Origin: Hexactinellida sp. DTS-2022
Lineage: Eukaryota > Porifera > Hexactinellida
Assembly: GCA_028753945.1 (NCBI GenBank)
Contig: JAPNXP010000014.1
Span: forward strand, 1,488,001 to 1,552,000
DNA: 64,000 nucleotides
Reading direction: 5' to 3'
The notes under the pieces were generated by a model. It was not told the origin of the DNA. It did no database searches and worked only from the letters and a program-made list of their open reading frames with translations. Within the stretch, counting starts at the first letter, position 1. Each line of letters opens with the position of its first letter. Both the position numbers and the translations under genes were made by a program. Of the stretch, positions 21,678 to 33,452 are shown piece by piece.

Positions 21678-22259
21678 TCTATATATTAAAAGAGGAATTG
21701 TTGTGTGTTTGTTTGTGTGTTTGTTTGTGTGTTTGTTTGTTTGTTTGTCCAGAATTAATTGGAAAGACTACGAGTCCCAGAAAGCTGAAAATTTGTATAT
21801 AGGGGTAATTTTGTACTGCGACAACGATCTATTGGTTTTTGAAGAGAAATATTTACTTTTGAAGGTGACAAAATATGTTGGCCAATTAAATTCGAGGGTT
21901 TGATAGTATGGATTAGCAGATTTCATCAATTAGTATAAATAGCCTGCGCATAATAGAAATATTTTTCTGAAGCTCCAATTTGATTGATTGAATATTAATT
22001 CATTTAACCAATCAATCATTTGTCTATTCTACTGCCTGTTTTTCTTTTAGTATTATTTTGATTCGAGCTTTCTTATCGTGCAACTGAAATTTATTGAGCT
22101 ATTAAAACTCATTATTAATGTGATTGCTTTTGGGGAGGGAAAGGCCGCGAAGCGGCCGTTAATTGTATCGCGTAGTGCCTAACACGAACAAACAAAAGTC
22201 GCGAAGCGACTTTTGTGAGAGAGTGATCCGTCGCGAAGCGACCGAGACCGAAGGGCTCG
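21678..22259 (+). mobile_element. Helitron-like element, family B
   Basis: Left end TCTATATATTAAAAGAGG after A, followed by (TGTTTGTT)n. The right end has three GAA-loop foldbacks (GGCCGCGAAGCGGCC, GTCGCGAAGCGAC twice) and finishes GACCGAAGGGCTCG before T. No coding capacity. Ends are Helitron-like, but CTCG replaces the usual CTAG. Other copies: 32300-32869, 32888-33452; related 29521-31014 and 40229-40306. Confidence 0.6.
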
Positions 22260-22304
22260 TTATATTAATTCTTCAATTGATGATACTCTAATTACAGTAG
22301 ATAT

Positions 22305-22450
22305 CGGATATAAGAACACCGTTATAAGAACATACCGGATATAAGAACATTATATTGGAAAACTGTTTCCATTTACCCTGTATAACTTATGCCGGTTATA
22401 AGAACACTATGTGCAGTTCCCGACGATGTTCTTATATCCTGTATCCACTG
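22305..22450. mobile_element. Pogo-like MITE, CGGATATAAG family
   Basis: CAGTAGATATCGGATATAAG to ATCCACTG, flanked by TA on both sides. Same family as 4399-4572 and 35862-36035. Confidence 0.8.
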
Positions 22451-23334
22451 TATTGGTATTGTTGGAATTACCTAACCTTTGAATACATTTGTAACACCTA
22501 ATATTACAATAAATCAGGGAGTTATACAGGTTCTTTGGAGAACGCACTTAACACTCCTACCGTGAAATTTTCATACGTCTAAACAGTCAATGAATGTTAT
22601 TGTATAGGTAGAAATCCCAATTTTTACGCTTCTTTGGATTTATTTAATTAATTAACCGTATTTTGGGTGAAAATCATATGTCTAGAGGAGCGTCCAGCGC
22701 TCCTAGATAAGTACCTGCAATCAATATATTATGGAACAATAAACTGACCTGACATCTGGAGTTGAATTGATCGCTAATGATGGGTTTAACAACAAGAGAT
22801 TTTCTGATCTTTGTTTTCTTTAGCTGACATTTCTCACATAATTGTAAATAGATACGATCTGTTCTCTAGTTATATTCGCATAGTCCTCTGACAATTTATG
22901 TTCCATTAAGATTTTCCAGTGTGTCCGGTCGAGTGATGAGCCGCGAGTATGATTTCGAATAGTTCTTCAAAATAAATTACTTGTTTGTTGTTTCCTTGTT
23001 TCCTGAGCCTGCTTACTTTTTGATCATCTACCTGAGTTTCCAAAATTTCAAAATTATTCACCAACCGATAATCTTTTAATCTTAATTAATTTAATCTCAT
23101 TTTTTTGACGGTTTTGTATTCTATCTATTATTATTTAATATTCTTCTTTCGTGATAAAAGTAGTGTTGCCAGCTTTATTCTTCATATTGGCAACAATTTT
23201 ACTCATGAATATCTCTCTGATATTCATTTGATGCTATTAATTTAAACAGTAGGAAAGAGACAATTTAGACAGTAGAAAATGAGGAAAATTACTGCATAAT
23301 AGTAGACAACAATGAATAATGTTAATATAATTTA
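22451..23334. other. Spacer, no gene seen
   Basis: AT-rich, 884 bp. GATTTTTGTTTTC-type homopolymer-rich sequence and no recognisable element. Confidence 0.35.
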
Positions 23335-24240
23335 CAAACAGACCCTCATAACGAGTGTTATCTTAGCAGCGGATTCAGCAGCGGATTCGCAAACCTCACT
23401 TTTAGGCTAATAAGAGAAAAGTTGGGACATTCCATACACCATCCCCAAATGCACAAATTCCTGAAGATGACTTAGCAATTTTCGCTCAAATTTTGACCTC
23501 GATTTTTCCATAAAACTCAAAAACTATTCATTTTATCAAATTTTCCTTTTAACCACATTCAGGGTTGTATCAACTCATTTTGAGTTGGCAAAACAACTCA
23601 TTTTTTGTCTACCAACTCATTCAAATTTCCTTCACCAACTCATTCAACTCATTCATTTTGCTGTTACCAACTCATTCAAGAAATGAGTTGATTCTGCCAA
23701 CTCATTTTTTATTAAACTAATTGTAACTAACGTATATCTTAATTCTTCAGTTTACTAATACATTTACAGCTGCGTAGGTCGGCTCTCAAAAGTGATCCGG
23801 CCAAATTTGGATCTTCCTACTCATTAATGTTACGACAAAGTGAAAGTTGTCTGGCCATGGTCGGAAGTAGGGTTGTATCAACTCATTTTGAGTTGGCAAA
23901 ACAACTCATTTTTTGTATACCAACTCATTCATTTTGCTGTCACCAACTCATTCAACTCATTCAAGAAAATGAGTTGATTCCGCCAACTCAAAATGAGTTG
24001 ATACAACCCTGGGTCCACATATATATCTCACTTGGGACATCGTGTCATCTAAATTTCAAAGCAGAATATTCATTTTTGAAAAAAATAGGAATAACATAAA
24101 TTTCACTAAAATAAGCATTCAGTGAGCATTTGCATACTTATTACCACGACTGTACTTTACTTATTCATATTACTATACATTGTATAGTAAACTCTCTGTC
24201 AATAATTACTTTATACTATGTCCTTTGTTGATTATTCAAG
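23335..24240 (+). repeat. Dispersed repeat R, copy with insertion
   Basis: The complement matches 31440-31880 almost throughout (GAGTGTTATCTTAGCAGCGG, GGGACATTCCATACACCATC, CATTCAGTGAGCATTTGC, TTACCACGACTGTACTTTAC). The end CAGTCGTGGTAATAAGTATG resembles a mariner/Tc1 terminus. This copy carries a 440-bp insertion at 23570-24010 that the other lacks. Confidence 0.75.
23570..24010. mobile_element. AACTCATT foldback transposon
   Basis: Ends CAGGGTTGTATCAACTCATT and its complement at 24010. Internally there is a second copy of the left end at about 23872 and many AACTCATT/AATGAGTT motifs. Flanks share CCACAT on both sides, and the uninserted site is present at 31620-31650. CAGGG termini suggest hAT. 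Confidence 0.72.
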
Positions 24241-24727
24241 AGTTCTCACTATATATATAATATAATATAAGGAACACCCCATTCTTCTATTAGATTTTTC
24301 AGCAACTTTATCACTTCTTTCAAAACACAACAATACTTTTACATTTTTCGTTTCTTTTACATCTTCACTTCTTTCACACTCACATCTTTTTCACCTGATT
24401 TGTTATTTCGCATTTATTTTCGGCTCAGTTCCTTGATTTTTCAAAGTCGATACTTCCAATTCAAGTAAGTTTATCCATTTTATTACCAAACCGAAGGTAA
24501 CTTAATAAATTGTTAATTGTATGGCTGGTAGTATCAGTATACATTATGTAACTCACATCTAATATATAATGAGTATATCAAACACCCAAGACCCTCAAGG
24601 ATTGGGGTACTGTGATCCCAAAGTTGGCCAGACCAATAAAAAGTTTCTTCCTCAGGCCCTGAATTAATAAAAGGCATAATATTCTTAAAATATTACTTAT
24701 TATAATGATTATCGTTTTCATCTAGTA
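24241..24727. other. Upstream region of the OTU transposase
   Basis: No gene seen. A run of TTTTCAC/TTCTTTCAC pyrimidine-rich sequence (24290-24420) precedes the first ATG at 24728. It may be the element's 5' end, but no terminal repeat was found. Confidence 0.35.
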
Positions 24728-27700
24728 ATGACTTCAATTGAGCAATTCGTGGAAGCTCTCCACAAACTCGGGTATGATGACTTCAAAGTTATACAAGATG
24801 CCTTGAACAAGGGAGACAGGCGTAAACCGAAATCTGTTTGGGGAAAGCTGTCAATTACCCTTTTCGGAAAGAACAAGGCTACTAAGCGTGATTCCCTCTG
24901 CGCCAAATGGAGATTGAATCGAGGAAATTTTCAATATCTCGTAAGGCAAATGATCAGTGCGCGCAAGTCGATCAGTCCTAATGATGTACCCCAATTGGCA
25001 GTAGAGCACATCACTACTCAGTTTGAAATCGCAAGTTCTTATGCTATTGATGTAGAGCTCAGTAAGATGATCAGTTGTAGTGAGTTTGATTTCAGTATGC
25101 CTAGTTTACAGCGAGACATAATGAATAATGTATTACTAACTTTATTGGAATCTGGTAGCGAATCTAGCGATGACTGCGAACTTAATTAACGGTCTTATGT
25201 CTAAGTTGGCTTCTTCTCCTCCTCATACAGGGAAGACTGATAGCCATTTTTGGTTGTTCATAAACTGTGATAATAGTCTATGGTTAGATGCAGTAAAATA
25301 TTTCAGCTTACAGTGTCCCTTTATTAGTGGTCAGTTCATGTTAGTGGATGACAAACTCAACGATCTGTCTAAAAAGTTTAGTTACTGTCTAATGGAGTCA
25401 ATGCAATGGACTAGACTAATTAGGAGAAATTGTAACTTAGTGGAAACATGGATTGTAGTTGAAACTATTAGTTGTAGGATATTAGAGTTATTTGGGAATT
25501 CCTATGTAGCGTTCACAGCCCAACAACTAGATTCGTTCATTGGCTTTATCCTATCTTGTCGAGAAAATTTAGATATTCTAAGGTCATTTCATGAATCTCT
25601 ATCCCAAAAATTGCATGATACTTCTTATTGTTGTTCTACAGTTCACCAAGTCCCTGTATTGTCATCTACTGATGGCCCACAACCTGAAATTGAAATTATT
25701 AAGTCTCATTTCCCTGATTCCAATTTGTTAGTGGCATCAGTAGATGACAATACTTTGGGGACTGAAGTTATAGTTGAACACTCCATGCTTAGGGAAGAAG
25801 TTTGTGGTGACTTTTTGATAAGTGGAATGGAATGGAAATGCATTACACAAATTCACGGAGACTCTTTAGTATTTTCTAAAGATTGGACAAATTTATTTAC
25901 TTCAAAGACAGAGGAAAAATTTGTTTGCGTTCTTTCTTTTAAATACAAAAAGTTTAATAAACTTAATAGTAGAAAACAAAACAGCTGTTTTTTTAGAGCT
26001 AAAGCAGTGTGCAAGTTTCAAAATTGTTTTGAGTTTAGATTCGTAATAAAGAAAGATCCGTCAGAGTGTAAAATTGATGAAAATATTATTGTAGAGTATG
26101 TAGCTTGTGGAACCTTATCTGAACAGCATTCCGATAATACAACTGTGCACTCACGAAAATGATCACATTTGCATAGGTTAGAAGTTGCAAAAGATGTAGC
26201 AGATAAATCTGTAAATGCTTATTTCTATGATCAATTTGATTCCGTAGAGAACACAAATTTAGCTCTTAATTATGGCAACCTAAGTAAGATTAGAAGTGCT
26301 GCAGTTCTGCGAAAAGCGAAATTTGATTTGTCTAGTTTACAGAGATATTCTAATGATAACTGGGCTGAGTTAATTAGCTTACAAAATATTATCGAAATAG
26401 TGTTATTGGCCTTCATGTTAGAGGTTACATTCAGTCATTAAGTCATAGTTCTTTTATTGTACATCTGTACTGAAGATCAAATCAAAATATTGAAATTGTT
26501 TAAAGATACAAGGATTGTTCTTCACTTGGATGCCACAGGCTCAATTGTAAGGAAAATAGAACCCTCACTGAAGAAAATATTCTATTACGCTCTTACTGTA
26601 AGACATCCTACCTACTCCACTAGTCCAGTTCCACTTGCAGAAATGATTAGCTCAGGCCACACTAGCGCTGAAATAAGTTATTTTTTGCACAAATGGTCGC
26701 TAGATGCAAAGAAAATACTGGGAGATCTAAACATTTCACAAGTTGAAATAGACTTCAGTTGGGTTTTGATTCACAGTTCTTGCAGTATTTTTCTCAAGTG
26801 TGATATAGAATCTTATCTTAATAAATCTTGGAATATGGTAAATGTAAATTCTGATGTTCATAAAAGAGATTTCAAAGTCATTATTCACTTATGTTCAGCA
26901 CATTTAATGCACAGTATAGGATTTCATATAAATAAGAAATTTAAATTAAACAAAGATGCAAGAAAACTGTTTTTACATTGTATCGGATTTATAGTACGCT
27001 CTGTTGAAATTACAAGTATCAATAAGTTGTTCCAATCTTTATGCTATGTATTTATGAGTCGTTCTTTGAGTGCAGAGGTAAAGGCACATATTCATTTGTT
27101 AGAGACATGCATAAGTAATGAAAATGTAGATTTCTTAGAGACTAGTGAATATTTGGAGGAAGAATATATGGACGATAATAATCCCATTGAAAATAAAGAT
27201 AGTAAAACATTCAGAGAAAAATCCCCTTTCGGCAAACATTTTGTAAATATTGCAAAAATTTGCAAAACTTGGATCGACAATAATCATGGAAGAAAGGAAG
27301 ATCCAAATCCTTGTTATATTCCTGAACTTATAGAGTACTTGTTAACATATTACTTACCAATATTGCCTTTATGGAGTGGAATCGTAATAGGACTTACTAG
27401 TGTATCAGGTAAGAATAATAATAATAACATTTTTAGTATCGCCATTGTGGAGAATTGGATGCGTATTGTTAAGTTAAATATCTTGGAATCGAAAACTAAT
27501 TTGAGCCTGGAGATTTGATAAAATTGTTGTATCCGAGTATATTAAGTAGGCTATCAAATTTCACTTTGCCTTTCATCCGCGAGCGAAGAAGATATTTAAA
27601 GGCCATAAACGAGTGAGAGATAATTTGGAAGAGCAATGTGTTGAAGAGTGGTCTAGGAAAAAGAAACTGTATTGTGGCTATTTACAACCAAAATCATATG

Positions 27701-28486
27701 AATTTCCGAAATTAAAGAAACCAAAGCTAAATAGTAAAAGTAACGTATGTAAAGTTAAAAGTAAATTTGTCCCACGGAAATGTGAAAAGTTATCCAGGTT
27801 ACGTACGCAAAGTGCATCACAGGTAACTCGAGTGGCCTCTATAATAACAGATGAAGAAATTGTTGAGACGGGGATAATACGGTATGTTCTGCCAAGCTTT
27901 CGTCCTCCAACTATTGACTGGCAGATATATACGTGTAAAAAGTGGAACTTTCAATTTCGCGAGGCGGTACCGTACTCTTATAATATTATTTTAGATAACG
28001 AGGAAAGTTTATTTAATTATGACCCAAATAGTACTAAAGATATAATAGGTGATGGAAATTGCTATTTCTCGACAATTTCTTATCTCATGACTGGCAGTCA
28101 AATTTTCCATGCAGAGTTTAGGGATATACTAATTGATAACATGCTAGGCAACCTGAGCATAAGTTGCAACAAATATTTAAGAACAAAATATGTATACGTA
28201 TACGCAAGGTAACTATCGAAATGTACAGGACTGGGTTAACAAAACTGGAATGAGGAAGAGTGGAAAATGGGCTACAGATCTTGAGGTGTTTGCGACTGCT
28301 TTGTTATTTAAAATTGACATCTGGCTATTCTTAGGTCCATCGGGAATACGTTGGGTTGGATTTTCAGGGAATGGATCCACTTTTGATGAATTAATCAAGG
28401 AACCAACCCCGAATGGCATTTATATACAGAATGTTGGAAATCATTATGAGCCCATTATTTCTGTGAAATTTGAAAATAATAATTAA
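24728..28486 (+). pseudogene. Transposase-like gene with OTU protease domain, decayed
   Basis: A first intact ORF (24728-25189, 153 codons, ATG start) overlaps by 20 nt a long frame running 25170-27518 with in-frame stops at 26160 and 26439. Near 26160 is a zinc-finger-like segment (CFFRAKAVCKFQNCFEF). A DDE-like core follows: LHLDATGSIVRK (near 26520) and EIDFSWVLIHS (near 26750) give two Asp. After a frameshift near 27510 and another near 27600 comes a third frame (27613-28212) ending in an OTU cysteine-protease domain: GDGNCYFSTIS, nucleophile Cys at 28060-28062. After a last frameshift at 28190-28212 come the WATDLEVFATALLF and NHYEPI (His) motifs. OTU domains cleave ubiquitin chains. The transposase family is not named with confidence. 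Terminal repeats were not found. Confidence 0.72.
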
Positions 28487-29336
28487 TTATTATTGGAATG
28501 TGGCAATCCTTCCTTCTATTATTCCCTCTTTTAACTACAATTAAACTATTTCTCAATTCTCTTTCTATTTTCTATCTTGCACTTTGGCGTTTTTAAAATG
28601 ACGCGAAGGCCTATTAACCAACTCGATCAAATCAATTCAAAGTATTTTTCAGATCAAAATAAATTAACTCAACCTTGCCGGCCCGCCACTGACACCATAG
28701 TTTGTTGTAAGCGCATATCACATAGTGGCTGTGTTTAATAAAAGCGAGTAGGTCGAGGGTTAGCCTCCAGTTGAGTCCCTGGAATGGGACGAAACCTGCC
28801 GGATGACCGCTTAAGAAAGTAAACAAGTCTATTTTGGGGAAAGAAGGAACATAAAGCATTCAGAGTCAGATAAAAGTTACGCAAGTTATTATATGGAAAT
28901 GATATTTGAACCCTTATTGGAGTTGTTTAAAACACCGAACATTGTTATAGTAAGCAGAATAATCATTGTGTACTGATATTGCATCCTAATTATTAATTTG
29001 TTTGTACTATTATGTAGAGCTAAGTGTGTTTAAACTGATTCATTAATAATGATTAAGTGATTATAATATATCAATCTATCAATCATATTATTTATGTTAA
29101 ATGAAACTAAAAGGAGAAGGATGAGTTGTGTTTACTTGATGTAAGTATAATTACTCGGTGTAATTATGAAGTGAAGTAGTGAATTCAATTCCTCAGAGGT
29201 TGACTAGACAATTCGGTTCCTGTGAAAACAGTGACGCAAATCGAAGCAATGCGTTTCAAAGACATTTTCAATGCTGAATTGAACAAATATAGTGAAAATT
29301 ATAATGTTGCTATTGAAGATTTGCGCTAAGGCCATT
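28487..29336. other. Spacer, no gene seen
   Basis: 850 bp. A slightly GC-richer patch at 28675-28810 has no recognised element; the 75-codon minus-strand frame through it has no motif. Confidence 0.35.
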
Positions 29337-29639
29337 TAAAATTCAGTTTATCATCCTGATTTTTTTATAAAATACGGCGGGCGGAATTTTATTTTTATAT
29401 AATATCTTTTCATTAATATACATCAAACATTATCTTAATTTAGTCAAACAAAGGAATTCTATTCTATGAGATAAGAAAATCACAAGGCAATGGCAAATAT
29501 ATTAAATTATTATTATTAAATCTCGATTGTTGTGTGTTTGTGTGTGTGTGTGTTTGTTTGTTTGTCCGGATTGTATTAAAGTGATGGGGGAATAGAAACC
29601 GCATTTATATATGAGATATAAACTAACTTTCAAATGTTA

Positions 29640-30895
29640 TAATAGGTAAACAAGTATGCTGAACACGAATTTCGCGTTTATAAATTTCTCATATTCATAT
29701 TTGTTATTGTTGTTTACACAAAATAGGTAAACAAATTAATTAGGGCTGAAACGAATATACCGAATATTCGAATATTCGTTCGAAATGATTGAACGAATAT
29801 TCGTTCGTTTGCAAACGAATATTCGTTACGAAACGAATATTCGTTTGGACTAATACTAGATTGAAACGGATATTCGTTGACTAATTTTGGACAACAACAA
29901 GACTTTTGTATAGCTTAGAGATATCGTAAATATAAATTCCCACTTAAACTAGCTGATTATTAGTTAACTTGTGTATAATACACTTCGTAACTATTATTAT
30001 ACCATTGTAACATTATCAAAAACCTATTTTCCAATGTATTTTGTCTCTAGAAATTGATTTAATGCTTAGTCATCCAAACGAACGAATATTCGAATATTCG
30101 TTCGTTTAGAAAAAGGTTCGTTCGTTACATTTCGAATATTCGTTTCAGCCCTAAAATTAATGAAAATTCAAAATCAACCTAGAAGTTAGCTTCCAACGGG
30201 TATTATAGGTAAACAAGTATGCCGAACACGAATTTCGCGTTTATAAATTTCTCATATGAATATTTGTTGTTGTTGTTTACACAAAATAGGTAAACAAATT
30301 AATGAAAATTCAAAATCAACCTAGAAGTTAGCTTTCAACGGGTATTATAGGTAAACAAGTATGCTGAACACGATTTTCGCGTGTATAAATTTCTCATATT
30401 AATATTTTTTGTTGTTGTTTACACAAAATAGGTAAACAAATTAATGAAAATTCAAAATCAACCTAGAAGTTAGCTTCCAACGGGTATTATAGGTAAACAA
30501 GTATGCCGAACACGAATTTCGCGTTTATAAATTTCTCATATTAATATTTGTTGTTGTTGTTTACACAAAATAGGTAAACAAATTAATTAAAATTCAAAAT
30601 CAACCTAGAAGTTAGCTTTCAACGGGTATTGTAGGTAAACAAGTATGCTGAACACGAATTTCGCGTTTAAATTTTATAATATGAATATTTGTTGTTGTTG
30701 TTGTTGTTGTTTACTCAAAATAGCTAAACAATTTAATGAAAATTCAAAATCAACTTAGAAGTTAACTTTCAATAGGTATTATAAGTAAACAAGTGTGCTG
30801 AACACGAATTTCGCATTTATAAAATTCTAATATGAGTCTTTGTTGTTGTTGTTGTTTACACAAATAGGTAAACAAATTAATGAAAATCAAAATCA
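29640..30895 (+). repeat. ~130-bp tandem repeat inside family C element
   Basis: At least six units containing AGGTAAACAAGTATGCTGAA, CACGAATTTCGCGTTTATAA, ATATTTGTTGTTGTTGTTTA and TTCAAAATCAACCTAGAAG. The last unit is the most diverged. The first unit is interrupted by the element at 29741-30153. Confidence 0.85.
29741..30153. mobile_element. 413-bp hAT MITE in a tandem unit
   Basis: Ends TAGGGCTGAAACGAATAT and CGTTTCAGCCCTA, with an exact 8-bp duplication AAATTAAT (29733-29740 and 30154-30161). The interior is rich in CGAATATTCG palindromes. Neighbouring tandem units show the undisrupted ACAAATTAATGAAAATTC site. Confidence 0.92.
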
Positions 30896-31167
30896 TAACG
30901 TCCCTATCTACCATTTCCATGGTAGAAAATGTGAGGAGTAAGGCCGCATAGCGGCCGTTAACTTGAGGTGCGTAGCACCGATCTGTCGCAAAGCAACCGA
31001 GACCGAAGGGCTCGTATTAAATTAATGCTGTAGAATACACCTGTTAACCTATTCAAATTGACAAGAATCTATAGCTAACATTTAGTCTGTACATATTCAC
31101 GAGACAGTAATAAAATAAATTCGGATTGAAGGGGATGATATACAAGTAATTATTTTACATGGCCTAA

Positions 31168-31439
31168 AGTTCCAAGTAATTATTTTTATCCGTTTGTCTT
31201 AACAACTATGTTGCCAAATAGAAAGAGCCTTATAATATAGATTGGGACAATTATTCTTACCTACTACTATATCTCTCTTACTTTGTTTAAGTCTACACAA
31301 TTTTACATGCACATTATAGCAGTCACTATCGGTTTTCATCACTTTTTTAATACTCTTCCTTTCAAAGAAATGGTAGAAAAAACGGGTCCAAGTGTACTAT
31401 TATCACCAATTACAAATTATATGGGAGAATAAATACATA
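31168..31439. other. Spacer
   Basis: No gene or element seen. Confidence 0.3.
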
Positions 31440-31880
31440 AACTTTAAAGAGTTTACTATACAATGTATAGTAGTATTGAATAAGTAAAGTACAGTCGTGG
31501 TAATAAGTATGCAAATGCTCACTGAATGCTTATTTTAGTGAAATTTATGTTATTCCTATTTTTTTTTTAAAAATGAATATTCTGCTTTGAAATTTAGATG
31601 ACACGATGTCCCAAGTGAGATATATATGTGGTTAAAAGGAAAATTTGATAAAATGAATAGTTTTTGAGTTTTTATGGAAAAATCGAGGTCAAAATTTGAG
31701 CGAAAATTGCTAAGTCATCTTCAGGAATTTGTGCATTTGGGGATGGTGTATGGAATGTCCCAACTTTTCTCTTCCCGATAATGTGATCACTTTTCATGTG
31801 CAACTTATACTTTTTGAGTTATTAGCCTAAAAGTGAGGTTTGCGAATCCGCTGCTGAATCCGCTGCTAAGATAACACTCG
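31440..31880 (-). repeat. Dispersed repeat R, uninterrupted copy
   Basis: Inverted relative to 23335-24240 and lacking its 440-bp insertion. The junction reads TATATGTGGTTAAAAGG straight through. It contains GCGAATCCGCTGCTGAATCC direct repeats near the right end. Confidence 0.75.
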
Positions 31881-31979
31881 TACCCTCATATAATCTGTGT
31901 ATAGTATGTTTGGAGATATTTTCAGGTCTAAAGCCTAAATATGAAAGCGTGTTTGAGAAAAACTATCCCTATGTGAAAG

Positions 31980-32108
31980 TTACTTTTGTCATTTTGAGTG
32001 GAAACCTCAATTTGTTGGCGGGTGCCAAAAGTTACCCCTATATGCCAAAAATCAAATTTTGGAACCGTCCAGTTTCTTCAATCAACTCGGAACATACAAT
32101 CAAATATA
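31980..32108 (-). mobile_element. Family A Helitron fragment
   Basis: Matches 18160-18283 (GAGTGGAAACCTCAA, GGCGGGTGCCAAAAGTTACC, AATCAACTCGGAACATACAA). Both ends are missing. It is cut at 32108 by a TA-type MITE at nearly the same place where the 18.2-kb copy is cut by a different MITE. Confidence 0.65.
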
Positions 32109-32284
32109 CAGTCGAAATCGGATTATTTTGTTTTATCGGAATATTTTGACCTAATATTCGAGGAAAATTATGATATACGTATATACCATTTAGCATGGAT
32201 ATCCCTCCGGGTTTATTTGTCTTATCGGATTATTTTGTCGAATTATCCATGAAAAGAATTGGACAAAATAATCCGATTTCGACT
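32109..32284. mobile_element. Pogo-like MITE, CAGTCGAAATCGG family
   Basis: Left end CAGTCGAAATCGGATTATTT, right end AATAATCCGATTTCGACTA, so the last G is mutated. Left flank TA, right flank TA tract. Shares its terminal 13 bp with 33957-34133, but the interior differs. Confidence 0.75.
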
Positions 32285-32299
32285 ATATATATATATATA

Positions 32300-32869
32300 C
32301 GAGCCCTTCGGTCTCGGTCGCTTCGCGACGGATCACTCTCTCACAAAAGTCGCTTCGCGACTTTTGTTTGTTCGTGTTAGGCACTACGCGATACAATTAA
32401 CGGCCGCTTCGCGGCCTTTCCCTCCCCAAAAGCAATCACATTAATACTGAGTTTTAATAGCTCAATAAATTTCAGTTGCACGATAAGAAAGCTCGAATCA
32501 AAATAATACTAAAAGAAAAACAGGAAATAGAATAGACAAATGATTGATTGGTTAAATGAATTAATTTTCAATCAATCAAATTGGAGCCTCAGAAAAATAT
32601 TTCTATTATGCGCAGGCTATTTATACTAATTGATGAAATCTGCTAATCCATACTAACAAACCCTCTAATTTAATTGGCTAACATTTTTTGTCACCTTCAA
32701 ATGTGAATATTTTGTTTCAAAAACCAATAGATCGTTGTCGCAGTACAAAATTACCCCTGTATACAAATTTTCAGCTTTCTCGGACTCGTAGTCTTTCCTA
32801 TTAATTCTGGACAAACAAACAAACAAACACACAAACAAACACACAACAATTCCTCTTTTTATATAAAGA
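32300..32869 (-). mobile_element. Helitron-like element, family B
   Basis: Full copy: CGAGCCCTTCGGTCTCGGTC at 32300 (the 3' end on the minus strand) to the AAAAAGAGGAATTGTTGTG-type 5' end near 32869. Two intact GTCGCGAAGCGAC-type foldbacks. Confidence 0.62.
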
Positions 32870-32887
32870 TATATATATATATATATA

Positions 32888-33452
32888 CGAGCCCTTCGGT
32901 CTCGGTCGCTTTGCGACTGATCACTCTCTCACAAAAGTCGCTTCGCGACTTTTGTTCGTTCGTGTTAGGGACTACGAAATACAATTAACGGCCGCTTCGC
33001 GGCCTTTCCCTCCCCAAAAGCAATCACATTAATAATGAGTTTTAATAGCTCAATAAATTTCAGTTGCACGATAAGAAAGCTCGAATCAAAATAATACTAA
33101 AAGAAAAACAGGCAGTAGAATAGACTAATGATTGATTGGTTAAATGAATTTATTTTCAATCAATCAGATTGCAGCCTCAGAAAATATTTTTATTATGCAC
33201 AATCTATTTATACTAATTGATGAAATCTGCTAATCCATACTAACAAACCCTCGAATTTAATTGGCTAACATTTTTTGTCACCTTCAAATGTGAATATTTC
33301 TCTTCAAAAACCAATAGATCGTTGTCGCAGTACAAAATTACCCCTGTATAAAAATTTTCAGCTTTCTGGGACTCGTAGTCTTTCCAATCAATTCTGGACA
33401 AACACACACACAAACAAACACACAAACAACAATTCCTCTTTTAAAATACAGA
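32888..33452 (-). mobile_element. Helitron-like element, family B, adjacent copy
   Basis: Second full copy in the same orientation, separated from the previous one by an 18-bp TA tract. One foldback has mutated (CTTTGCGAC against CTTCGCGAC). Confidence 0.62.

Larger units (their letters stand above)
29521..31014 (+). mobile_element. Helitron-like element, family C, tandem-repeat interior
   Basis: Starts TCTCGATTGTTGTGTGTTTG after A, and ends with GGCCGCATAGCGGCC and a degenerate GTCGCAAAGCAAC foldback, then GACCGAAGGGCTCG before T. The 3' module is shared with family B. The interior is a tandem array of ~130-bp units; one unit carries a hAT MITE. It is nested in the TTAGGCC MITE. Confidence 0.62.
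29337..31167. mobile_element. TTAGGCC-family MITE split by a Helitron
   Basis: The left end TAAGGCCATTTAAAATTCAG and right end TACATGGCCTAA match the intact 356-bp copy at 11815-12170. The two halves of the interior resume on either side of a Helitron-like element at 29521-31014. Confidence 0.68.
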
